Shown: piece by piece, positions 54,139 to 64,000 of the stretch
Numbering within the stretch: position 1 is the first letter of the stretch
Layout: each line of letters begins with the position of its first letter
NCBI RefSeq assembly: GCF_001522545.3
Contig: NC_031776.1
Coordinates: 32,998,709 to 33,062,708 of the forward strand
DNA from: Parus major
Taxonomy: Eukaryota > Chordata > Aves > Passeriformes > Paridae
Reading direction: 5' to 3'
Length of the DNA: 64,000 nt
The notes under the pieces: model-generated
What the model saw: only the letters and a program-made list of their open reading frames with translations
What the model was told of the DNA's origin: nothing
Database searches by the model: none
Made by a program: the position numbers and the translations under genes

Positions 54139-55171
54139 GAATGTCTCTGCCAGCTGGAGCTGCTAACCTGTACACAGCAGAGAAAAATCAGTCCTGGGCA
54201 AGTGGAGGGAGGATCATCCCTGCTGGAAGCAGGAGAGTAGCTCCACCTGTAATTCCGGAGGGAGAAGAAGCGAACAGGGATTCTCTGGAGGTGATGCTCT
54301 CCCCACTGCTCCCCCCTTGTGTGACCTGAGTGATGAAGAAGTTACTGACACAGGCTGAGAGATGTGCTAAAAAACAGGAATGTGAAGTTCCAGAAGGCAA
54401 AGCTGTAAAACCACTCAGGTCCTGTGACCCATTAGGGCCTAGGGCTGGAAGCTGAACTTTGCTTTTCCCAACCCAATCTATTCCTTCAGGAGCCGGGACA
54501 CGGGACTGGGAGACAAAGCCATTTTTGCAATAACTTTATTTTTTATTATATTACCCTTGCACTTTTCAATGTAAAAAGAAGGAGCACCTTGATGATGCAG
54601 GGTAATTCCTTCTGTGAACCTGAGGTTTTGGCACTGTACTTTGAACAGCAGCACCTAAGAGATGTGCATTAAAAAGTGTAGGAAAAACATTCCCTTGAGG
54701 GAGTTTAGACTGCAAATTACTGATTTGCTAATAAGATTCTTTATGTACAAACAGGAATAAAGAAATGAAGAATACAGGCAATTTCAGTAGGATACATACA
54801 GACAAAATTAAATAACACTGTGGGAGTAATCCTCTGTAAAATACATTCTTTGGGGCACTTTATTTCTCTCTGCTTAGTTAAATAAATGAATTGCCTAATA
54901 GAAAGGCAGAATTATACTCTTTTTTTTTTTAAATTAACTAATGCTTCATTTTTTTAATTGCTTAAAGAGTCTACTTTTTCCAAAGTATCTATGCAATCAA
55001 ATATGCTGGAGCTGCAAAAATTCATTCTTATATATTATTTCAGAAAGTTCTCCAGATATGAGCTAAAATTTGGAAGCTAAAAATAGAAAAAAAAAAAGAA
55101 GCAGGAATTGCTGCCTTTAATTCTACTAAAACATACTATATGCTTAGAATTATTCAATGTACCTAAAACCT

Positions 55172-55199
55172 AAAAAAAAAAAAAATAAAAAAGAAAAAA
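55172..55199. repeat. A-rich low-complexity run
   Basis: About 28 nt of A interrupted by one T and one G. A similar shorter run lies at about 55087-55098. This is simple sequence. Confidence 0.85.
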
Positions 55200-56444
55200 T
55201 CCAAAGGCCAATTCATGTTCTTTTTTACTCTGGTGTCTCAGTTCTGTTTTATTTTAGTTAATCAAACTTACTCATTATTAATTTTGGCCTTCTATTTAGA
55301 ATATCTTCTTCTCTAAGAACACACAGACTCAGGATACTGAACATATTAACCCATTTTTAGATTTTGTGGTGTAGGGAAGAAACCCATTTTCAACCTTGAG
55401 CAGCACAAACCTTAAAAATACTTAGTTTTACTTCAGAGGAGTATATTTCTCATGAAGAAATAATGATGAGAAAAAGTTCCACATTGATAACTAAGAGAGG
55501 TTTCAGATTTTTTTTTTTAAAAAAAAGTATTTGGAAAAAAAGAACAAAGAAAAATCACAGTCTGGGGTTAACACCAGAGAGAATCTGATGCACAAGTTCA
55601 AGGGGACAGGTTCACCCAAAACTCTAAAATCCTGAGATGTTTCCTCTTGCTGTATCTAAAGTGTTCTCTCTTTCTACTTTTAAGTAACATCAATATTTTT
55701 TCTGCATTAAACATTAAAAAAATATATAAAAAAATAAGACTGATTATGTTGTGGGTTTTTAATCAGCATAAGTGATTTAAGTTATCCATTGGCATCAGAG
55801 AGAAAAAATAATAATAATTTACAGGGCCCTTCTTGGGATAATTTTTTCTTTTCATTTCTTTCCAGAATCACACAAAGGTTAAACCAGGAGTGATTAGGAA
55901 GTTGATTATACATTTCAAACTAGTGAAGAGTTTTAATTTCTGATGTTTCAGTCACTGGCTGCTATAAGAATCCAACATGTCAACTTGAAGAGCAGAAAGA
56001 AGTCTCTCTTTTAAAAAAGGTTTTCTTCTTTTTCTATATAATTTCAATTTTTTCCTCTTTGGAACAGTGTAACAATGAGTGAGTATCTCTTATTTAATTG
56101 GAAGCTTAAAAAGAATGGATACATTTTATACATTACATAAATCAGAGCAAGAGATTAGAGTTCCTCTCTACAAGATTTTTTTCCAATTTCCAAGGGCTTG
56201 AAAAGATGGAGTTTTCTAATATATAAAGTTTTTAGAAACTATCTGACTTTGACAAAAGATTTTATTTTTTTTTTAACCCTGGGATATTCTAGAAGACAAA
56301 TAACTTTTAATATTGTAAGAAATTCAGTATAATTCAGCATAGTAACCCACAGGCATATGGTCTTTCATAGTATGCTACACTTTGCTGGACTCAATGTATT
56401 CAGGAGTGATGTCTGAGCATGTTCTTCCAATATATTAGGAAAAA

Positions 56445-56458
56445 ATATATATATATAT
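56445..56458. repeat. Short (AT)n microsatellite
   Basis: Seven AT units follow GGAAAAA and precede TCCCCC. It is short and probably of no consequence. Confidence 0.85.
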
Positions 56459-57744
56459 TCCCCCTTTTTAAAATAAACCCACAAAATTGAAAATCCTACT
56501 AATGACATTCAAGTATCTGGTCATAATTTCCTAATTATTTTCCACTTTCAGTCATTTTTAACCTTGTATCATTGCTATTAATGAGTCATAATAACAGCTT
56601 AAAAACTGTATTAAAAGTGATTTCCTTTAGATACAAGAGCTTCCATCCATGTGGACATTAATTCAGTCATCCTGTGTGGAGCATTTTTGGAAAAAAAATG
56701 TATTTTTGGTTCCTCAACCAAATACTGCAAATCCTGCTTGTGTTTTTTCTGCCTAATAAAGGCCAATTATCCTGATGGAAGAAACATATCTTTGACAGGA
56801 AACAGAATTAAAAGGCTTGCAAATATCACTTTTCTGAATTCATAGCCTTGACTTAATGCTGGACTGAAGATTTTTTTCTTTCAATTCCCTCCCACAGCCA
56901 GGTTCCTTTTTTCTCTTTTCTAGTCTCAGGAGCATCCTCCCATTTCAAGATCCCATTCCTTTTACACCTCCTTTTTTTTTTTTATATTGAGAAAATAATA
57001 AAAGAAAGGGGGAAAAAACAGCTGTGTAGTAGTGGGATTTCAACAGCTACTAAGTACAAGAAAGCAAAGAAACAGCAAGCAGGCAAGGAGCCAGAAGTGA
57101 AATTGGTTTAGGATTTGCTAAAACCCTGCTCAGGACCCACTGCTGGTGGTGTAAATGGAAGAGCAGGAGTTGCCAGTGGGGACAGGGAGCCTGGAGATGC
57201 CCATTCCCTGGGGGATTCTCCCCAACAGCAAACCTTGGCAGAAGCCCTGGAGGAGCTCAGGAGCCTCACACAAGAGATGAAATTGCTTATTTTCCTCCCT
57301 TGTCTGAGCTCAATATCCCTCTGCAGGAGCTCTGAGAGCTGTCCCTGTTCCAGGGCAGTACCAGCATGGACAGCAGCCTCTAACACACCCTCATTCCTGC
57401 ACTGACACTTCCTCCTCACTCCCCCCTCTGCCTTCTCTTGGCATGGACAGGGACTTGATCCATTATTTATTAGAATGAAACAGTGACTCCCCAAGGCCTC
57501 TCCAAAAGGACAGGAGATTAAGGAGAGGAAAGCTGAAGGTGCTCAAAGTGCTTCTCAGAAAAACCAGCGGGGTCTGTGTTTGTCTGCACAGTTGTTCAGA
57601 GGGATGGAAATCCTGATGCTTTTTCCATTCTATTACATAGCTTTGGGATGCAATTTTCTAGGTAATTAAGAGATCCAAAAGCACCACATCACTGATTTCA
57701 ACAGAATTTAGGTTAAAACCATTCTTGAGCAAAATACCCATCAC

Positions 57745-57770
57745 ACCAACTAACAATACCAACTAACAAT
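57745..57770. repeat. 13-bp direct tandem duplication
   Basis: ACCAACTAACAAT is repeated twice head to tail without a mismatch. It is a recent or conserved small duplication in otherwise unique sequence. Confidence 0.95.
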
Positions 57771-57839
57771 ACTCTGCCTCCTGTGCTACAAGGTGGTGTA
57801 AACAATGAGTAGCTACAATTAACAGCAGAACATGAGTTA

Positions 57840-58090
57840 AAATTAATGTTTGGTTAACACAGCTCTGGAGCTGCAGATGATGTATTATAAAGACTATTGT
57901 TACAAAAATTCTGTACCGATCAATTTAAAATAACCTTGTAAAGCTTAATTGCTATCTTACATGAGTAATGAATTGAACAAATGTCAGATCCCAGAAAAAG
58001 TGCCTTTTATCATAAATCAGTATTCCACATACAATAATTATCCCATTAATGCTGAATGAAATGCTTATTGAGTTTGTTTAGCGTGCACTG
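57840..58090. promoter_or_regulatory. Candidate conserved non-coding element (AT-rich, motif-dense)
   Basis: This stretch is dense in homeodomain-type TAAT/ATTA cores, for example TTAAAATTAATG near 57840, AATAATTATC and CCCATTAATGC near 58030-58055. It is free of homopolymer runs and recognised repeats. The texture resembles vertebrate developmental enhancers in gene deserts. It is a guess based on composition and motifs, not on an alignment. Confidence 0.2.
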
Positions 58091-59242
58091 TAAGTGGATA
58101 AAGTGACCAGGAATACCTAATAATTTCCTGACAGGACTATTCAAAAAATATATTACTTTGAAAGGGAAATTATAATTTATAAAAAAGTACTATACAGAAG
58201 ATAATTTAAATAGAAGCAAAAGTATAGTGTCCCAAATTCTCTTTAACATTTTCTGAGTTTAATAAATAAAAAATACAACAACTCCAGCATCATCCTAAAC
58301 CAAGAAGGCTCAGTGTTTCATTTTGGTTTAGTTCTGTCTTATAAGATAAAAAATGGAGCAGTTGCCAATTTATCTAACTTAAAAAGTCCAAGACTTGCCA
58401 AGTATGCTGTGATAAATAGTTTTAACTACCTTCTGCTCATATTTTATTATAGGACATGACAAAGGGATTTGTAGATTAAGTCTTCAACTTTATTTGTGAA
58501 ACTTTGCAGAAGATAGATAAGAAGGGCACTTTAGAGGTTTAGAGTGAGAAATACAGATAGAAAGATAAACAAACAGACAAACTGTATTTTACATTGAAAA
58601 TATCTATGGGTTTAGAAAAGCCTTTAAAGGAAGCTCGGTGTTGTTGCAACTGCTGAGCAATGCCCTAAATTACCACAATCCTCTTGCTTTTGAAATACAT
58701 CCGTGTAGATTCTGTCTACCTGAGGAAGTTGTGTGTAAGTAGTCCCTGTCTCAGCCTGGGACTCTGAGGGAAGAAATCCTTCACTATGATATGTGAGAGG
58801 AAATGCAGGCAAACACACAAATGTGCCAAAAATCCAATTCAATGAGCTCTGCACAGCTGGAACACTCCTAACACCCCAAAACAGCCTCCCACTGCCACGA
58901 TAAAGGGACACCATCAGAGCTGCCATCTCCTCTTCCCTTTCCCTTCTCATGCTCCAACCCATCAGACACTTTTCCTGCGTGGGTTTTGAAGTGAGAATTC
59001 CTTTTTGCATTTTTCTCTCTGAAAATCACTGCAGCATGAGAGTCTTGCCTCTCACTGAACCAGCATGCCTGCAGGCCACCACAAACCCTGCAACAGCCTC
59101 TTCTGACAACTTCACGCTTCTGTGACCAGTGAAAGAAATCCATGCATCTATATTTGTTACCTTGGAAATTAAAGATTTTCTAGAAAGCTTAGGAAAGCTT
59201 ACAAGTGTGCCTCCTGGTTCATTAGCAATTTATGTGCACCAG

Positions 59243-59287
59243 TGATAACCATTATCATTAAATCATTAGTATAAATCATTACCATTA
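59243..59287. promoter_or_regulatory. Candidate enhancer-like patch: inverted GATA sites and five ATTA cores
   Basis: TGATAA (59243-59248) and TTATCA (59252-59257) form a perfect inverted repeat with a CCA spacer, giving two opposed GATA motifs. Five ATTA homeodomain cores follow at 59251, 59257, 59265, 59278 and 59284. Three near-repeats of ATCATTA suggest that small slippage events helped to build it. Function is unproven. Confidence 0.25.
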
Positions 59288-61375
59288 CATGGTCCTTGCC
59301 TTCATCCTCTAGAGCATGTTAACTGATCCTGCATCATGACGAAGTTTTTTGAACTCTTTTATTATATTTTGCACAACATATCAGGTATGGCACTTCATGT
59401 TGGGAGAGACTTTTTGCCTGATATAGAGCAAATGGTGTCCAAGTTATTAGACAGCTTAATTTACCTGTTAAAAACTGCAACACTTCTGCTACCACCTCAG
59501 GCAGTGGTTCTTACCTGCCAGTTTTAACAATCCCATGGCTGGGAAGTATGTGATGATTACAAGACAGGAAGAACAATCAATAGTTTAATTATCATATTAT
59601 TCTCTCATCTTCATGACAGAAGCCTGGCAGTTGCTACAAAACCATCATCTAACAAACTACTGTTCCTGAATCAAACCAGATTTGAAAAGCAGTGAAAAAA
59701 ACATCAACATGTTTATGTAAATGTGGAAGGAAATGTAGATGGGATAGAAACTTGCTAAATATGAAGTCACCACAGGCTCTACCTCTGCCTACTATTCCTG
59801 GCACTCAGCATATTTTGTTCTTCCCTTCTAGGCTTAGATCATTTTGAAACCTGTTTTATTTTACAAGGTATGTATCACTGTGATCTTATACATTAGGAAA
59901 TAAAAATACATACTGGAAAAACATTGGGCAAGTGTTTTATTGGTACAGTTTACTGATTTTTTTTAGGAAAAAAAACACCCAGAAAACTGCCTTAAAGAGT
60001 AGTTCTGCAACAGTAGAGGAGAAAAGTCTATTTGTACAGGACCTTGTGCAGGGGATGGAAACAGCCCCTTTGTCTCACCAGGACACATTTCCATTGCTGC
60101 TTTTCCCTGCCTTGGTTCATGGACTTCAGTGCTCTCTCAATAGTTATGTTCCCAACTCAGGCAATCAAGTGCTATCTTTCTTAAAACCCCTAATACTGAA
60201 TTCCTTCAAAAAATTAAGTGATTGTGACCTACTCACGAAATAACTCATCATCAAGAGATGGGGTCATTCTGAAAGATATTTGTCTGCTGATTCAAGCTCA
60301 GAAACTCTTTGAACCTCAGCTTCTGTGAGTCCCTTGTGCAGCAACATCACTGTTCTCACACTGCCCTGTGTTTGTCAGTGTTCTGTTAGAATTATACCAA
60401 CACACCAGAAAAAGCACCTGCTTCTCTCCCCACACTCACACACTTCAACTGAGGCACCATGAAAACCTTTTCCAGAGTAAACTACCATTACAAGAGACAA
60501 TTTTTGGATGTAGGCCTGGCTCTTGCAGGCCCATGTGTGTGTAGGTGTCAATCTTCACCTGAATTACCTTAAAGAGGAACTAAAAGGCTTCACCTTTCCG
60601 CTACATCTCCCACGTGATATCTGTGACATCTACTGGCAGAACTCCACAGATGTTCCACGCAATGCTTTTTATTTCATATGAGATTCTTTTCATATAGGAT
60701 CTTCTCCAATAGGTATTTATCAAATGCTGACAAGCTGATAATCTGATTATACCACTGCTCTGATGATGTTCCTTCTTCCCCCTCACTGCTAAACAAAAAG
60801 CAAAACAAAAAAGGGAAAATGCCACCCTTTTTTCCTTCCAGAGACAACCTAGAAACAATAAAATACAAAACATTTTTCCTTTATAAATTTCTTTTCTAGA
60901 CAGAACAATATTCTTTATGTGCTACTTTCAATTTTGAAGTCAAAGAAGTTATTTCTGTTTCTTGTTTTCTACTCATGTTTCCACACACTTCACAGATATA
61001 AAGCCTTAATAAATGTGGGACTAACACATTTCTTATCCTCCCACAATTTGTGGAACTTCTCAGAGCAGCCTTAATTTGTGAGATTCTGTGTAAAAAATCT
61101 CTGGGAAGAGTGTGAAAGTGCTGCTTATGTTTTGCCAAAGCTAATATTGCAATATACTGGCCACACTTCACCAACCCTCCTTCAGGCCCTTCCTGGCTGA
61201 GTGATTAAATACAAAATAATATTTGTAACTCTATAACATTTTTAATGACATGACTGAAATGCAGTTTATCACAGTCTATGCTGTCCCTCAAAATGTGGCG
61301 TGAAAATTCTGTTGAAACAACAAAAATTTTCCATCTGACTCACATTAGAAAAACAAACTGTAGAACTCAAGAACC

Positions 61376-61597
61376 ACAGAATTGCACAGAACCAATTAAA
61401 TTGGAAAAAGCCTCAGAAATCCTTGGGTGTAACCTCTGACCAATATCAGACCACAGCACTGAGTGCCCTGTCCAGGCTTTCCTTAAGTCCCCAAGGACTC
61501 CACAACCTCCCTGGGCAGCACATTCCAATGGCTAAAAACCCTTTCTGTGATGAAATTCTTCCTAATTTCCAACCTAAACCTTCCCACTGCAGTCCAA
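61376..61597 (-). mobile_element. Old CR1 LINE fragment (minus strand)
   Basis: The plus strand reads CACAGAATTGCACAGAACCA, then 'attggaaaaagcctcagaaa', 'ccaaggactccacaacctcc', 'ctgggcagcacattccaatg' and 'aaattcttcctaatttccaa'. This is the typical order of a reverse-complemented CR1 3' end of an older subfamily. It ends near 'cttcccactgcagtcc'. A plus-strand 89-codon frame crosses it antisense and is not meaningful. Confidence 0.9.
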
Positions 61598-64000
61598 GTA
61601 AATACAAAAAAATAACAATCACTATCCTGTGCTATAGGTTATACAGAAAGAAAGGAAAAACGTGGAAGAGAGTCAAGGTAATGCAAGACTAAAATAAGAA
61701 AGAGCACTGCTCATGAATGAATCAGCCCTAAAAAATAATAAAAAAATATAAATACCAAAACAAGGTGCCAAATTTAAAGACCAATTAAAGACCAGAATTC
61801 ACATGGATAGACTGTGTTGGTAGAATTCTGGGGATAACACAAGATTGAATCAATGTCAACTTCAGAGCAAAGGCTGTGCACCCCAGGCACATCCTGAGGC
61901 TCTGCCCTTCACCCCCAAACCAGCTCCCTTTGGGAGGCAGCACCCACAGAGCTGGAGGTTTCCACCCCTGATAGCAAAGCCCTGGGCTGAGTGGTTGCTC
62001 TGACATGCAGAGGCGCTCCTGCCACCAGGCCAAACCCACAAAAACACAGCAGAATCTGCGTGTGGAATTTGCCAAAAAAGCAATGGAAGAACCAGAATTG
62101 CAACGCTTCACAAGAGTTTGGACTGCAGAGCAAAGCTCACAAAACCACCTCCAGAGAGAACAATTCCTTCACAGAAGTAACTGGTGATATTGCAGCACAA
62201 AATGAATTGACTATTAGCCCTCAGCAAATGGGGTATTTATCATTTTTAAATTGTGCATTAGTGCTCAAGCAACAATGATATTTATACTGCACATCAAACC
62301 GCAAGAGTAGGAAAGTGGTGAGCTAAAATTGAGGACTTAGATTAGTGATCTTGTATGCCCTGAGGGAGCACGAGACCTAAACAGATGCACACATAAAGTA
62401 AATAAGATGCAATGATACTGGGGAAATGGTGCCAACTGAGTCAGCAATATGAAAACCCTACTGCACAGAAATGTCCAATGGACATCAGACTCCAATCTGA
62501 AAAGCAGCTTGGGAGCTGGAGAGAGGTTATCAAATGCGGGAGCAATGCTGAAACAAGAGCTAAGAACACCTCCAGGAAAAGTACTGACTAGTTCTTTCAC
62601 AGTACAATGTCTAGAAAGCAGCCTCTTTCTCTTATAAATTACATCAAGCTCCTTGCAGAGCGCTCAGAGGGAGCTGGCACACACCAGAACGCTATACCAT
62701 CATGTTATATTTCTGTCTTTGGAAGTTCTCCTCGGAGAGCAAGCCGAAACATCAACATATCACTATTAAAAATTCCTGTTATCCTCCTACAGCTTTTAAG
62801 TTGTAGATATTACAAAGATGAAATGCTTATCTGTTCAAATAGAAAGGCAATTTTGACCTTAGTGCATTAGTGTAAAAACAAAATGTGCTGTTTTGATATT
62901 TACAAGATGCCAGAATTAGCTGCAGTTCATAATCAGCCTCATGGCACCCATGCTAAAACAGCCTTCCAAAAGTCCCTCTGGAGGAGGAGAGAAGGGAAAA
63001 AGCAAGAAAAAACAGTTACCAGTAGAGGATTTACAAACCAGACTTTAAAAATACCAAGCTGAGCACTTGAGCTCTGTAGACAAAGGATTCATGAAGCCCA
63101 AACTAAGTGCAGGCTTTGCATTTATGTCAAACCTCTCCCAAGACCAGCCCATGATTGCCAGAGCTGCTGGGGAGGATGAATCCTGCTATGCAGGGACCAC
63201 TGGAGGGTACACATGGATTGGGGAGACAAAGCTGGTTTGTCCTGATTTGTCTGTACATCCTCCCATTTCTCTGGCAAAAGGAGAGACAGAGGATGTTTAC
63301 CTGGAGAAGTTTTGGCCAGTGCTGCTGTTAGTGAACCACCTCGAGATCTCAGAACTCAGGAACTGAGCAAAGCAGACATGCAGAAAAGACTGGTTTTAAC
63401 TAATCTCTGAGTCCTCAACAGCAAGCAGCAGCACCACGGAGAGCACTGCAGTGCCACCAGTGACTGGCTGTGTTGTGAGGGGCTGGAGGAAGACCTGACA
63501 ACCACCAGGGAAACCATGCACACCAGTGCCAAGCTTTTTATTAAACACCTCCCAGCAATACACCTGGCACAGCTCTGAGAGAGATTTCTAGTTTTTATTT
63601 TATTCACTCATTTCAACAGCAAAGATCCTGCATGCCTTTAGAGGAATATTAATGATGCACAAGACCCAGCCCTGAACCCTGTGAAAGCTATTACTGTTTG
63701 CTCACAGTAACTGGGCTGATGCCAGCTCAGTTGATTATATCGCCTTTGTTTGTTTCCCTGAAAACACGATGCTACAGTGAACCAGGGGATGTTAATGTAT
63801 TTCCATGCCATGCTGCATTTGTTTTTATTGCCAGGACTCCTTACTTAATATAGCTGATACCTTCTTCGAGGCTGAGACATCTTAATGAGCTCAGCACAAC
63901 CATGCACGGAGGCCACACCAAAGATCACTGCCTTTGAGCAGTTTGCTGGGGAGGGCATGGATCACTTTCCAAATGCTGCTGCTGGCTGCAGACTAACTAA
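61598..64000. other. Unique non-coding stretch to the window end
   Basis: No gene or recognised repeat is seen. The frames (up to 108 codons) at 61785-62278 overlap one another on both strands, and those at 63067-63607 are similar. None carries a known motif. An AT-rich run (about 61730-61750) precedes a GC-richer patch at about 61860-62160. Confidence 0.6.

Larger units (their letters stand above)
50307..61375. other. Unique non-coding stretch with several GC-richer patches
   Basis: No gene can be supported. The longest frame of the window (53371-53892, plus strand, 173 codons) and overlapping frames on both strands (135 codons minus, 112 plus) lie in the GC-richer zone about 53.4-54.3 kb. 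None shows a domain, signal peptide or repeat I recognise. Other GC-richer patches are at about 57.1-57.5 and 58.6-59.1 kb. Most of the remainder (54.5-57 kb, 57.6-58.6 kb, 59.1-61.3 kb) is AT-rich with many A and T runs. Confidence 0.6.

Noticed and set aside
1..64000. Endogenous viral elements, CRISPR arrays, operons or other dense gene systems
   Set aside because: No long viral-type frames, paired long terminal repeats, regularly spaced direct repeats or gene clusters are seen on either strand. Strongly decayed LTRs could be missed by eye.

Overview
The window looks like AT-rich intergenic or deep intronic DNA from a bird, probably a macrochromosome gene desert. The main evidence is eight fragments of CR1, the dominant LINE of bird genomes, which is also found in other sauropsids. 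Seven lie on the minus strand and one on the plus strand. All show the CR1 3'-end signature, including variants of the 'ggttggaagggaccttaaag' block, and all are 5'-truncated. Together they cover about 1.6-1.7 kb, under 3% of the window. Sparse CR1, short homopolymers and few microsatellites fit an avian genome. I cannot name the species or the chromosome.

I found no protein-coding gene, rRNA, tRNA, CRISPR array or bacterial-type feature. The longest open frames (173, 149, 140, 135 and 131 codons) sit in GC-richer patches or over a CR1 copy. They show no domain I recognise, they often overlap frames on the other strand, and they look like chance frames. Spliced exons with short frames cannot be excluded by eye.

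Layout: 1-8878 is unique AT-rich DNA with a homeodomain/forkhead-motif patch near 6.3 kb. 8.9-9.1 kb is a CR1. 9.1-20.6 kb is unique DNA with a 58-bp tandem duplication at 14.65 kb and AT microsatellites. 20.6-27 kb holds four CR1 fragments, a G/T-only tract, a C11 run and a local cluster of octamer (ATTTGCAT) motifs. 27-42 kb is mostly unique, with a dyad hairpin at 27.62 kb, CpG-bearing patches near 30.45 kb and 41 kb, and one old CR1. 42.2-42.8 kb is the longest CR1, including the decayed end of its ORF2. 42.8-61.4 kb is unique DNA with a three-copy ~20-bp repeat carrying AP-1 sites (50.25 kb), an isolated CpG cluster (54.06-54.14 kb) and two ATTA-rich patches (57.8-58.1 and 59.24 kb). 61.4-64 kb has one old CR1 and then unique DNA.

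I did not find a new biological system. The observations most worth checking are the isolated CpG cluster, the phased AP-1 repeat and the motif-dense patches that could be conserved non-coding elements. All are regulatory hypotheses that need alignment or epigenomic data.
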